Source: Pedobacter sp. KBS0701 (lineage in GTDB: Bacteria; Bacteroidota; Bacteroidia; Sphingobacteriales; Sphingobacteriaceae). From it: a stretch of 64,000 nucleotides of DNA. This document shows positions 49,978 to 58,836 of this stretch, one piece after another; position 1 is the first letter of the stretch; each line of letters starts with the position of its first letter. A program made the translations under genes and the position numbers. Where the stretch lies: NCBI RefSeq assembly GCF_005938645.2, contig NZ_CP042171.1, positions 4,278,001 through 4,342,000 of the forward strand, given 5' to 3'. The notes beneath the pieces are model-generated. The model saw only the letters and a list, made by a program, of their open reading frames with translations. It ran no database searches and was not told where the DNA came from.

Positions 49978-51714
49978 ATGAGTGACTTTCAGATAAAAAA
50001 ATCGCCTACTGTTTATGATGCCATTGTTGTTGGCTCAGGAGCTGGAGGCGGGATGGCAGCCTATGTCCTGGCGCATGCTGGTCAAAAGGTTTTATTGCTT
50101 GAGGCTGGTCAAAATTTCGATCCACGATTAGATTCACATCAATTAAAATGGCCATGGGAGTCGCCACGCCGTGGGGCAGGCACTGTTCGTCCATTTGGTG
50201 ATTTTGATGCTTCTTACGGAGGATGGGAATTAGAAGGCGAGCCTTATACCCAGAAAAACAAAAGCGAATTCGAATGGTTCCGTTCTCGCATGCTTGGTGG
50301 CCGTACCAATCACTGGGGAAGGATTTCTTTGCGGATGGGGCCTGACGATTTTAAACCTAAAGATGGTTTAACCGATGCATGGCCGATAACCTATGCTGAC
50401 GTAAAACCATTTTACGATAAAGTTGACCGCATGATCGGTATTTACGGAACAGCTGAAGGTTTAGAAAATGAACCTGATGGCATCTTTATGAAACCACCTA
50501 AACCAAGGTTAAATGAGCTTTTCATTAAAAAAGGAGCAGAAAAAGCTGGGGTAAAGGTAATTACCGGTCGCGGCTCCGTATTAACCGAAGCTTTACCGAA
50601 TAACAATGATCGCGCACCTTGTTTTTACTGTGGCCAATGCGGCAGAAGTTGTAAAGTTTATGGCGATTTTTCGTCCTCATCATGTCTGGTAAACCCGGCA
50701 GTAAAAACAGGGAACCTGACTGTGATTACCGATGCGATGGTACGCGAAGTGATTACGGATAAGGATGGTACGGCTAAAGGTGTTTCTTATGTGAACCGTA
50801 AAGATTTGCAAGAATACCAGGTAAACGGCAAACTGGTTATTTTAGGTGCCAGTGCCTGCGAATCTGCACGTATATTATTAAATTCAAAATCAACTTCACA
50901 TCCAAATGGCCTGGCTAACAGCAGTGGCGTGGTTGGTAAGTACCTGCACGATTCTACCGGGGCAAGTGTTTCGGGATTCCTGCCACAATTGATGGATAGG
51001 AAACGTTATAATGAAGATGGTGTAGGCAGTGTGCACATTTATTCTCCGTGGTGGTTAGACAACAGGAAATTGAATTTCCCACGCGGTTACCATATCGAAT
51101 ATTGGGGCGGAATGGGTATGCCTGCTTACGGTTTTGGTGGTGGTGTGGCTCAAATGAACGGAATGGTGCCTGGCAGAGATGGTAAAATGAAAGAAGCGGG
51201 AGGTTATGGAAAATCATTAAAAGATGATTACCGCCGGTTTTATGGAACCGGTGTTGGCATGGCTGGCCGTGGTACTGCAATTGCCAGAGAAACTAACTAT
51301 TGCGAAATCGACCCGAACACAGTAGATAAATATGGTATCCCTGTTTTAAGATTTAACTATAAATGGGACAAAGATGAAATTCTACAGGCTAAACACATGC
51401 AGGAAACCTTTCTTTCGATTATGAAAGAGATGGGGGCAGTAGTGACTTCCGAAATTCAAGGCGCAGATACCAATTATGGCTTACTCAACCCTGGAAAAAT
51501 CATCCACGAAGTAGGTACCATCCGCATGGGTGATGATCCTAAAAAATCAGCGCTAAATAAATACTGCCAGGCACATGACTGTAAAAATCTATTTGTAGTA
51601 GATGCAGGACCGTTTGTGCAACAGGGTGACAAAAATGCCACCTGGACGATTTTAGCCCTTTCGATGCGTACTGCAGAATATATTTTAGCTCAAAAGAAAA
51701 AACAGAACATTTAA
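49978..51714 (+). CDS. GMC-family oxidoreductase with Cys cluster (sugar dehydrogenase catalytic subunit)
   Basis: This is a 578-residue flavoprotein. FAD site AIVVGSGAGGGMAAYVLAHA (about 15-34), LGGRTNHWG and the C-terminal GDKNATWTILALSMRTAEYI (about 548-567) are typical of GMC enzymes. Cys215, Cys218, Cys221 and Cys225 form CFYCGQCGRSC, a likely Fe-S cluster site as in bacterial FAD glucose dehydrogenases. It has no signal peptide of its own. The Tat-signal gluconate-2-dehydrogenase-subunit-3 gene follows 11 bases later, so the pair is likely exported together. A sugar (perhaps 3-position) oxidation in the periplasm is inferred. Confidence 0.9.
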   Translation: MSDFQIKKSPTVYDAIVVGSGAGGGMAAYVLAHAGQKVLLLEAGQNFDPRLDSHQLKWPWESPRRGAGTVRPFGDFDASYGGWELEGEPYTQKNKSEFEWFRSRMLGGRTNHWGRISLRMGPDDFKPKDGLTDAWPITYADVKPFYDKVDRMIGIYGTAEGLENEPDGIFMKPPKPRLNELFIKKGAEKAGVKVITGRGSVLTEALPNNNDRAPCFYCGQCGRSCKVYGDFSSSSCLVNPAVKTGNLTVITDAMVREVITDKDGTAKGVSYVNRKDLQEYQVNGKLVILGASACESARILLNSKSTSHPNGLANSSGVVGKYLHDSTGASVSGFLPQLMDRKRYNEDGVGSVHIYSPWWLDNRKLNFPRGYHIEYWGGMGMPAYGFGGGVAQMNGMVPGRDGKMKEAGGYGKSLKDDYRRFYGTGVGMAGRGTAIARETNYCEIDPNTVDKYGIPVLRFNYKWDKDEILQAKHMQETFLSIMKEMGAVVTSEIQGADTNYGLLNPGKIIHEVGTIRMGDDPKKSALNKYCQAHDCKNLFVVDAGPFVQQGDKNATWTILALSMRTAEYILAQKKKQNI

Positions 51715-51725
51715 GAATTACCATA

Positions 51726-52358
51726 ATGAACAGACGTGATTCACTAAAAGCACTAGGCTTAACAGCCATAAGCACAACCGTGTTGCTTGATGCCTGTAAG
51801 CAGCCCGAAACAAAAACCGAAGTTGCCGCACCAGAAGAAAGTGCAAAAGAAGCAGGGAGGGAGCAATGGGAACTAGACCGTGATAAAAACCTGAAATCAG
51901 AAACTTTTTTCACTAAACATGAAATGGCCACCATTACGGTTTTGGCCGATATCATTATTCCTAAGGACGAGGTTTCGGGCAGTGCATCCGATGCCAAAGT
52001 GCCAGAGTTTATCGAATTTATAGTAAAAGATATTCCTGAACATAAAGTACCTATGCGTGGCGGCCTGAAATGGCTGGACGTATACAGCTTTAATAAATTT
52101 CAAAAACCTTTTGTTGAAGCTTCGGCAGATCAGCAGATCTCGATCGTTGATGAAATTGCATACCCTAAAAAAGCCAGGCCAGAAATGCAGGCAGGCGTAA
52201 CCTTTTTCAATAGAATGAGAAATTTAACGGCATCGGGTTTTTACACTACAGAAATGGGCGTAAAAGACATTGGTTATGTGGGTAATGCACCAAACCAATG
52301 GGCCGGTGTTCCTGCCGATGTACTGAAACAGTATGGTATGGAAAATGTGAAGATATAA
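51726..52358 (+). CDS. Gluconate 2-dehydrogenase subunit 3 family protein (Tat-exported lipoprotein)
   Basis: This is a 210-residue small subunit. The N-terminus MNRRDSLKALGLTAIS carries a twin-arginine motif, and LLDAC (Cys at about 24) fits a lipobox, so it is likely a Tat-exported lipoprotein. Residues about 60-200 are the helical subunit 3 domain, with TITVLADIIIPKDEVSGSASDA, VPEFIEFIVKDIPEHK and FFNRMRNLTASGFYTTEMG. It partners the GMC enzyme upstream (11 bases) and carries it across the membrane. No cytochrome c gene is adjacent. Confidence 0.9.
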   Translation: MNRRDSLKALGLTAISTTVLLDACKQPETKTEVAAPEESAKEAGREQWELDRDKNLKSETFFTKHEMATITVLADIIIPKDEVSGSASDAKVPEFIEFIVKDIPEHKVPMRGGLKWLDVYSFNKFQKPFVEASADQQISIVDEIAYPKKARPEMQAGVTFFNRMRNLTASGFYTTEMGVKDIGYVGNAPNQWAGVPADVLKQYGMENVKI

Positions 52359-52374
52359 CAACGTTATTAAACGT

Positions 52375-52405
52375 AAAAGGTCAAGTTAAAAACTTGACCT
52401 TTTTT
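52375..52405 (+). terminator. Rho-independent terminator after the dehydrogenase pair
   Basis: A 13-bp perfect stem joins AAAAGGTCAAGTT (52375-52387) and AACTTGACCTTTT (52391-52403) around AAA, with a T-run to 52405. It starts 17 bases after the stop. Confidence 0.92.
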
Positions 52406-52446
52406 ATTGATTCGTGTGGTTCGTGGGGGAAACAAAACCACGGCGC

Positions 52447-52467
52447 ATGGAAAATGTGAAGATATAA
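52447..52467 (+). repeat. 21-base direct copy of the end of the subunit 3 gene
   Basis: Positions 52447-52467 repeat exactly the last 21 bases of the subunit 3 gene (52338-52358), ATGGAAAATGTGAAGATATAA including the stop. The two copies flank 88 bases containing the terminator. See findings. Confidence 0.8.
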
Positions 52468-52480
52468 TTTCTAAAAAAAT

Positions 52481-52564
52481 CGTCATCTCGACTGGAGCAC
52501 AGCGGAATGGAGAGATCTACCTAGACAGATTTTTTGACTGCATTGCACTCCGCTCGAAATGACG
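52481..52564. repeat. Imperfect palindromic element with CGTCAT ends
   Basis: This 84-base element has CGTCATCTCGACTGGAG (52481-52497) on the left and an imperfect complement, CTCCGCTCGAAATGACG (52548-52564), on the right. GCGGAATG on the left pairs roughly with CATTGC on the right. There is no ORF. Confidence 0.65.
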
Positions 52565-52628
52565 GTAAAAATATTATCTTTAACAGAAATTACGTGGCTC
52601 GTGAAGACACAAACCTTGACAAATAAAA

Positions 52629-55598
52629 TTACTCCACTATCAAAATCAAACCTTTTCCTTTTTCAACAGGAACCGATTCACCTTCAGGGTAACTTCCTGC
52701 AGTTTGAAATTTATCAATTGCAGGAGCAGTAATTTTTATTTTAGATGCATCTAAACCAAGCTTAGCCCAATCAATAGCTAAATTAACCTTAGTATCTCCT
52801 TCTGCCCAGCTAGCCAAAGCAATCATCGTTTTACCTTTTTGTTTGTAAACCGTTGCCAATACTTTTGGGTTATCAGTTTTAACCGGACAGTTTTCGCTCC
52901 AGTAACCAATCATTTCAGATCCTTTAATACCGAAGTTATCCCAGGCTTTCCACAGCGGTTTTGGATCGCTTTTCTCCGACCAGCCCAAACGGCTTGTCAT
53001 GCCATAAATCATGCCGCGCCAAGGGTTTCCATCATCCTGCAACATCTCACCCATTAAACCGAACGGAATGCCGCTTACTTCTGTTAAAAAGAAATCGGGA
53101 TTGTTTTTCTGGTAATCGAAATATTCGCCAAACCATAAACGGTTCAGGTAAGGGAAATGCTCCAGGTATAAAATGGCGCTATTGTTAAAACCATCACTTT
53201 TATTGTATTGATTTGCTGAATGCAGATCGATAATGCCCGGATGGTTATGCTGTGTCAGCACACGTTTAATCCGCTTCATGGTTACGCGATCGAAGGCCAC
53301 ATCGTCTAAATAAACCCCATCAATGCCAACATTATTTACCAGCCAGTTCATGCCCTCTACATAATAATTATGCCAACGGTTCATTCCACTGTTAATTACA
53401 GCAGCATCTTTAATTTCAGGCACAAACCAGGCTGCAATATAGTTCGAATCTAAATGTTCCTGTAACCAGCTAAAACCACCGCCATTACCTGGAGAATATA
53501 CTTCGGCACCTAAACTCCGTAAAGCAGGCCACTCGTATGCATGATTAGATAATTCTCGAACAGTGTTATAAATTTTCACTTTTAATCCTTTTGAATGTGC
53601 ATTATCAATATAACCTTTCATCTTTTTCCACTCAATAAATGGATAGTTGATCCAGGGATTAATCGGTGTAGCATGGTGAATGTTCACTACGGTTGCACCT
53701 GTCGATTTAATAGAATCTAAATCGCCATATTTATGATAAAAACGGTTGTCCCATTGAAAATCGGTGTTAAGTAAATGGAACGGTGTGATCAGTAAATTAA
53801 AATTGTAGTACAATACATCACCTTTTTTCATGCTTCTTGGCCCTGTAAAGTTATCGGCCAGCATCGAACTGCCTTTTACATTGATCTGGATCCCTCCTTT
53901 ATACCCATTTCCCCACGATTTAGGCAACAATAAAGGCTTCTGAAGGTAGAAATTGGTGTTTAATGGCCTGATATAATTCTCATCTCTCAAGTTGTAATAC
54001 AGGCCCGCATTCACGTTTCCGACCCATACTGCATCCTGGTTTTTATTGGCTACATCCCATTTCCATTTTACGGTATCTGGTCTAACACCACCTTTCTCTC
54101 CTAAACCCATCAAGTATTTAGTAGAACCCTTATCAAAAGGGATATGAAAATCAACATTGCTAAATTCAACATCTTTTAAGGCAGTAACCTTAACAACGTA
54201 ATGCACATAACCATCAAACTCCAAAGCACCTTCTAAATCCATTTTCAAGTTTTCAGAGATGTTAGTCGCCGACCATTTTACTGTCCCAGCTTCTTTACTG
54301 GTAATCTGGAAATTACCTGGTGCAAATTTCTCCTGCGTTTTTGGTGTATTAAAAAAATGAAAGTGAATCGGCTCGGCCAGGATATTATTTGGTTTTTCTT
54401 TATAAGCGGTCATTTCAGCATTAAAGAAAGTCTGGATCTGCTTAGGAAAACCATCTGCATTGATTTCGAATTTTCTACCTAAAAGAGAAATTACATTACC
54501 TTCAACTGTTAAGGGCGTATAAGGAGCCACTACGGTATTAGCTTGCGCCATAGTAGAATTTAACCAGCTTAAACGGGTCTGTTTGTTTGGCATTCCTACC
54601 CCGGCATCAGCCAAAACTTCGTTACCAATAGTAATTCTGGCACCAATTACTTTAGCTTTTCCATTGGCTTTAACCGTGAATTTACCTGCATAAATACCAG
54701 GAGCTGTATTTTTAGGAATGTTAATTGTTATCCACATCGGTTGAATTTTACCGGAGGCCATATTTACCGTTTTAACCAATGGCTTGTTATCATAACTTAT
54801 TCCATTCGTATTTAAACAGTTGATGTATTTCGAAGAGATTACTTTTCCGGTGGCAGTTTTTAGATCACCAAAGCTTACTGTCAGGTTATTTAGATCTTTC
54901 AAAGCAAATACGCCTAATTGTAGGGCATAATTTTCGCCTCTGCTTGCTGAACCTGTAAAAGTATTTGCAGCACCCTTTTGTATCCAACGATAAGGTAAAT
55001 CATTCTGCATTTTAATTGGAAACATTCTGTCTTCGGGAAAAACGACAAAAGCTTCCGAAGCATGTTTGGCCTTTAATGCAGCTGTTTCTTTGCCTGTAGC
55101 AATTACTTCCATGGGATAAAAGGAGTTAAAAGCATCGATAGACTGGATCTCCTTCACAGCAGTGTTTACTTTAACTTTTTTCGCCCTATTTAACCAACTC
55201 TCATCAATTTGTTTAGGTTTAATATAAACGCCCTTTGGATAATTACTCCTCCCCTCATTTTTATAAGCGAGGTAATACACATAATATTTCCCAGCGCCAG
55301 AAGTTTCGAAATAAATATCCGCACTTTCTCTGGTTAGCTTATCCGTAACTACAAGCGAAACAGTTTTTCCATTGGCATCCTGAATGATGATCCCTTTTAA
55401 TTCAGGATGTTCATCCCTCCTGCGCCAATCAATTTTTGCATGTGCGATTTTACCTGTGCCAGCAAATTGAACAACAGCCCTGTGATTACCCAAAGAATCA
55501 GGATTCCAGGCATTGTTACTATTGGTATATTTAAGTATTTGCGCATTAAGGGATAGTTGTCCGAATAAACAGAACAGTAGAACAAGCCTAAATTTCAT
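52629..55598 (-). CDS. Large secreted glycosidase-like protein (DUF6067-like)
   Basis: This is a 989-residue protein with a signal peptide (about 1-19, ending LSLNAQ). The first half is beta-rich: two jelly-roll-like domains (about 25-330) and an Ig-like spacer. Residues about 580-900 look like a TIM barrel with VGIDGVYLDDVAFDR (acidic residues at strand end), PGIIDLHSANQY and FFLTEVSGIPFG. A C-terminal beta domain ends with EKGKGLILIVE. This fits the DUF6067/GH123-like group acting on glycans. The substrate is unknown. The ATG at 55598 is preferred over a TTG two codons upstream. Single gene. Confidence 0.75.
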   Translation of the reverse strand: MKFRLVLLFCLFGQLSLNAQILKYTNSNNAWNPDSLGNHRAVVQFAGTGKIAHAKIDWRRRDEHPELKGIIIQDANGKTVSLVVTDKLTRESADIYFETSGAGKYYVYYLAYKNEGRSNYPKGVYIKPKQIDESWLNRAKKVKVNTAVKEIQSIDAFNSFYPMEVIATGKETAALKAKHASEAFVVFPEDRMFPIKMQNDLPYRWIQKGAANTFTGSASRGENYALQLGVFALKDLNNLTVSFGDLKTATGKVISSKYINCLNTNGISYDNKPLVKTVNMASGKIQPMWITINIPKNTAPGIYAGKFTVKANGKAKVIGARITIGNEVLADAGVGMPNKQTRLSWLNSTMAQANTVVAPYTPLTVEGNVISLLGRKFEINADGFPKQIQTFFNAEMTAYKEKPNNILAEPIHFHFFNTPKTQEKFAPGNFQITSKEAGTVKWSATNISENLKMDLEGALEFDGYVHYVVKVTALKDVEFSNVDFHIPFDKGSTKYLMGLGEKGGVRPDTVKWKWDVANKNQDAVWVGNVNAGLYYNLRDENYIRPLNTNFYLQKPLLLPKSWGNGYKGGIQINVKGSSMLADNFTGPRSMKKGDVLYYNFNLLITPFHLLNTDFQWDNRFYHKYGDLDSIKSTGATVVNIHHATPINPWINYPFIEWKKMKGYIDNAHSKGLKVKIYNTVRELSNHAYEWPALRSLGAEVYSPGNGGGFSWLQEHLDSNYIAAWFVPEIKDAAVINSGMNRWHNYYVEGMNWLVNNVGIDGVYLDDVAFDRVTMKRIKRVLTQHNHPGIIDLHSANQYNKSDGFNNSAILYLEHFPYLNRLWFGEYFDYQKNNPDFFLTEVSGIPFGLMGEMLQDDGNPWRGMIYGMTSRLGWSEKSDPKPLWKAWDNFGIKGSEMIGYWSENCPVKTDNPKVLATVYKQKGKTMIALASWAEGDTKVNLAIDWAKLGLDASKIKITAPAIDKFQTAGSYPEGESVPVEKGKGLILIVE

Positions 55599-55927
55599 GA
55601 TCAATTTGTTTTAGGCTAATTTATGTATAGCAGAATGAAATAAGGCTATGTAATGAAAAAATGAGACAAACGTTTGATTGGTTTGGTTCATTGGTTCAAT
55701 AGTTATTGGTTTTAAGGTATTGTCATTCTGAGCGCAGCGAAGAATCCCTTTGCTAATACCACAGAAAACTGGTATGTCTACAGATTTCAACTAGTCCAGG
55801 TTTTTTATCACCTTATTCAGGTCATCATTTCATGGCTTAAAGATTCTTCATTGCGTTCAGAATGACAGAAAACAAAAAAAGTCCTGCTCTTTCGAACAGG
55901 ACTTTCGTATGCTTAAGGCGAATAAAA
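55599..55927. repeat. Intergenic region with a 146-base palindromic element and the rplQ terminator
   Basis: The element at 55721-55866 has 25-base imperfect inverted ends: TGTCATTCTGAGCGCAG-(CGAAGAATC) on the left and GATTCTTCATTGCG(TTCAGAATGACA) on the right, with about four mismatches. No gene is present. The terminator at 55878-55905 belongs to the ribosomal operon. Confidence 0.7.
55874..55905 (-). terminator. Terminator of the ribosomal protein operon
   Basis: AAAGTCCTG (55878-55886) pairs with CAGGACTTT (55897-55905). On the minus strand it is followed by seven T residues. It lies 23 bases after the rplQ stop. Confidence 0.9.
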
Positions 55928-56452
55928 TTATTCTCCTTTTGGTTCTTCAGTAGCAGGAGCTTCTTCAGCAGGAGCAACTTCTTCGGCAACTTCAGCTTTC
56001 GCTTCAGCAGCTTTAGGTGCAGCAGTAGCTTTACTTCTACCACGACGAGTTGTTTTCTTCTCTTCTTTAACTTCTACATCTTTACCGTAAACTGTATTGT
56101 AGTCTACCAATTCAATTAAAGCCATCTCAGCATTATCACCCTGACGATTGTTTAATTTAATGATACGAGTATAACCACCTGGACGGTTAGCAACTTTTTC
56201 AGCCACTTCACGGAACAAAATAGTGATTACTTCTTTATCCTGTAGGTAAGAGAAAACTGTACGACGTGAGTGAGTAGTGTCATTTTTCGCTTTAGTGATT
56301 AATGGCTCAACATAAGTACGTAAAGCTTTAGCTTTAGCTAAAGTTGTAGTAATTCTTTTTGCTTTAATAAGTGATGTAGCCATGTTAGCTAACATCGCTT
56401 TTCTGTGGCTGTCGGTTCTACCTAAGTGGTTTACTTTTTTACCGTGTCTCAT
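55928..56452 (-). CDS. rplQ: 50S ribosomal protein L17 with extended tail
   Basis: L17 is a large-subunit protein at the exit-tunnel side. The first 115 residues are the conserved part (MRHGKKVNHLGRTDSHRKAM, then FREVAEKVANRPGGYTRI). Residues about 125-174 form an Ala/Glu/Lys-rich extension (KAEVAEEVAPAEEAPATEE) not found in the E. coli protein (127 residues) but seen in other Bacteroidota. It is the last gene of the spc/alpha operon. Confidence 0.97.
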   Translation of the reverse strand: MRHGKKVNHLGRTDSHRKAMLANMATSLIKAKRITTTLAKAKALRTYVEPLITKAKNDTTHSRRTVFSYLQDKEVITILFREVAEKVANRPGGYTRIIKLNNRQGDNAEMALIELVDYNTVYGKDVEVKEEKKTTRRGRSKATAAPKAAEAKAEVAEEVAPAEEAPATEEPKGE

Positions 56453-56546
56453 TGTTTTTTGATTAAGTGTATACCGTCTCTGTCTCAGAGGGAATTATAC
56501 ACTGTGAACTAATAGTTTATTTCGCTTAGCGCGGAGCGCCATGCGC

Positions 56547-57539
56547 TTATTCTTCGTCTAACTTAAATTTAGACAGGTTCATACCAAATGATAAACCTTT
56601 TGATTTTACTAATTCCTGGATCTCTGTTAAAGATTTCTTACCGAAGTTTCTGAATTTTAACATATCAGCAACATCGTAAGAAACTAAATCAGCTAAAGTA
56701 CGGATGTCAGCAGCTTTTAAGCAGTTTAATGCTCTAACTGAAAGATCCATATCTACCAATTCAGTTTTAAGGATTTTACGCATGTGTAAAATTTCCTCGT
56801 CAACTTCTTTAGTTTCTTCTTTAGCCTGAGATTCTAATACCAAATTCTCATCAGAGAATAACATAAAGTGCTGGATAAGGATCTTAGCCGCTTCTTTTAA
56901 TGCTTCTTCCGGATGAATTGAACCGTCAGTAGAGATATCTAAAACCAATTTTTCATAATCCGTTTTTTGCTCAACACGAAAGTTTTCGATCGTGTATTTT
57001 ACATTTTTCATTGGAGTATAAATCGAATCGATTGCGATTACACCTACAACAGCATCAGCAACTTTATTTTCTTCAGCAGGTACATAACCACGTCCTTTAT
57101 TGATGGTTAATTCCACTTCCAAAGTAACAGATTTATCCATATTGCAAATTACATGCTCAGGGTTTAAAACTGTAAAGTTGTTAGAGAATTTAGTGATATC
57201 ACCAGCTTTAAACTGATCTTGACCATTAACGATGATGAAAACTTTTTCAGAATCACCTGAATCACCTGTTTTCTTAAAACGAACTTGTTTTAAGTTTAAG
57301 ATAATATCAGTTAAATCTTCTACAACACCTTTCATGGTAGAAAATTCGTGAGATACGCCTGAAAAACGAATAGTAGTAATAGCATAACCTTCTAACGAAG
57401 AAAGTAAAATTCTTCTTAAGGCATTACCAATTGTTACACCGAAACCGGGCTCTAAAGGACGAAATTCAAATGTGCCATCGAAATCGGTTGATTTCTGCAT
57501 GATCACTTTGTCTGGTTTCTGAAATGCTAAAATTGCCAT
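56547..57539 (-). CDS. rpoA: DNA-directed RNA polymerase alpha subunit
   Basis: This is the 330-residue alpha subunit. The N-terminal assembly domain (about 1-230) has GFGVTIGNALRRILLSSLEGYA, and the C-terminal domain (about 250-320) has LSVRALNCLKAADIRTLADLVSY, which contacts promoter DNA and activators. Length and domain order are normal. It lies between rpsD and rplQ as in most bacteria. Confidence 0.98.
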   Translation of the reverse strand: MAILAFQKPDKVIMQKSTDFDGTFEFRPLEPGFGVTIGNALRRILLSSLEGYAITTIRFSGVSHEFSTMKGVVEDLTDIILNLKQVRFKKTGDSGDSEKVFIIVNGQDQFKAGDITKFSNNFTVLNPEHVICNMDKSVTLEVELTINKGRGYVPAEENKVADAVVGVIAIDSIYTPMKNVKYTIENFRVEQKTDYEKLVLDISTDGSIHPEEALKEAAKILIQHFMLFSDENLVLESQAKEETKEVDEEILHMRKILKTELVDMDLSVRALNCLKAADIRTLADLVSYDVADMLKFRNFGKKSLTEIQELVKSKGLSFGMNLSKFKLDEE

Positions 57540-57624
57540 TTATATTTTTTTAAATTCGTTATTGAATATATAGTAATATGAAAAAAGTTAATTACCCTTT
57601 TGAGGTAATTAACCAGATCATTTA

Positions 57625-58233
57625 TTACTTTGAGTACAACTCGATGATTAAGTTTTCCTTGATATTTTCAGGAATCTCATCACGTTGAGGGTAGGTTAAG
57701 AATTTACCGGTTAATTCACTGGCATTCCACTCTAACCAAGCAAACTTATTAATAGTTCTACCTGCAACTGAGTTACTAATTGATTCTAAAGATTTAGATT
57801 TTTCACGAACAGCAACCACATCACCAGCTTTTAACTGATATGAAGGGATATTTACAACTTCACCATTCACGGTAACGTGTTTATGGCTAACTAACTGGCG
57901 TGCACCAGAACGGGTTGTTGAAATACCTAAACGGTAAACTGTGTTATCTAAACGTGCCTCTAATAACTGAAGTAAGTTATCACCGGTGATACCAGCACGT
58001 GAAGATGCTTTTTTAAATAAGTTACTGAATTGTTTTTCCAATACACCATAAGTGTATTTTACTTTTTGTTTCTCCATTAACTGGATAGCATATTCAGATT
58101 GTTTTCCTCTTCTTTTAGATGAGCCATGTTGCCCAGGAGGATAATTTTTTCTGTCTAACACTTTATCAGGACCGAAGATTGGTTCTCTGAATTTACGTGC
58201 AATTTTTGATTTTGGGCCTGTATATCTTGCCAT
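57625..58233 (-). CDS. rpsD: 30S ribosomal protein S4
   Basis: This 202-residue S4 is a primary 16S rRNA binder. It starts MARYTGPKSKIARKFREPIF. The S4 RNA-binding domain is at about 90-150 (LDNTVYRLGISTTRSGARQL and HKHVTVNGEVVNIPSYQLK). No zinc-binding Cys residues are present at the N-terminus, so it is the C-minus form. It lies 61 bases after rpsK. Confidence 0.98.
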   Translation of the reverse strand: MARYTGPKSKIARKFREPIFGPDKVLDRKNYPPGQHGSSKRRGKQSEYAIQLMEKQKVKYTYGVLEKQFSNLFKKASSRAGITGDNLLQLLEARLDNTVYRLGISTTRSGARQLVSHKHVTVNGEVVNIPSYQLKAGDVVAVREKSKSLESISNSVAGRTINKFAWLEWNASELTGKFLTYPQRDEIPENIKENLIIELYSK

Positions 58234-58294
58234 TTTTTTTCTGTTTTAAAGTATCATCCAACCTGAAGCTGGAGATTCTTAGCTTTAAAATTAA

Positions 58295-58684
58295 TTAAAC
58301 TCTTCTCTTTTTAGGAGGACGACATCCGTTGTGAGGAAGTGGAGTAATATCTTTAATAGATGTTACCTCGATACCTGCTACTTGCAAAGTTCTGATTGCA
58401 GATTCACGACCTGAACCCGGACCTTTTACAAATACTTCAACTTTACGTAAACCTAAATCAAACGCAACTTTACCACAATCTGAAGCTGCCTGACCAGCTG
58501 CATAAGGGGTGTTCTTTTTAGAACCTTTAAAGCCCATTTTACCAGCAGAAGACCATGAAATAGTTTGTCCGTTGTTGTTTGTTAAGGTAACGATGATGTT
58601 GTTGAAGGTAGCATTGATATGCGCCTGACCAACAGGCTCAATTACAACGATACGTTTTTTTGTTACTTTTTTACTCTTAGCCAT
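58295..58684 (-). CDS. rpsK: 30S ribosomal protein S11
   Basis: This 129-residue S11 lies in the platform of the small subunit. It shows AHINATFNNIIVTLTNNNG, GMKFKGSKKNTPYAAGQAA-type block (KMGFKGSKKNTPYAAGQ) and the C-terminal PLPHNGCRPPKKRRV. It is preceded by an unusually long 152-base spacer from rpsM that holds a palindromic repeat. Confidence 0.98.
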   Translation of the reverse strand: MAKSKKVTKKRIVVIEPVGQAHINATFNNIIVTLTNNNGQTISWSSAGKMGFKGSKKNTPYAAGQAASDCGKVAFDLGLRKVEVFVKGPGSGRESAIRTLQVAGIEVTSIKDITPLPHNGCRPPKKRRV

Positions 58685-58836
58685 TTTATCTTTTAGATTT
58701 TAGATATGAGACTTGAGATATGAGACTTTCTCTACCCCGATACTCAGTATCCTACTTTTTCTCTTTTATTCCAGATTTGAGCAGATTTTAAAGACATGGT
58801 GCTCATATCTAAAATCTCACTTCTCCTATCTATCTA
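58685..58836. repeat. Palindromic repeat inserted between rpsM and rpsK
   Basis: A perfect 16-bp inverted repeat, AGATTTTAGATATGAG (58695-58710) and its complement (58802-58817), bounds about 120 bases. The TTGAGATATGAGACT word repeats just inside the left arm. There is no ORF. The element sits within the ribosomal operon. Confidence 0.75.
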
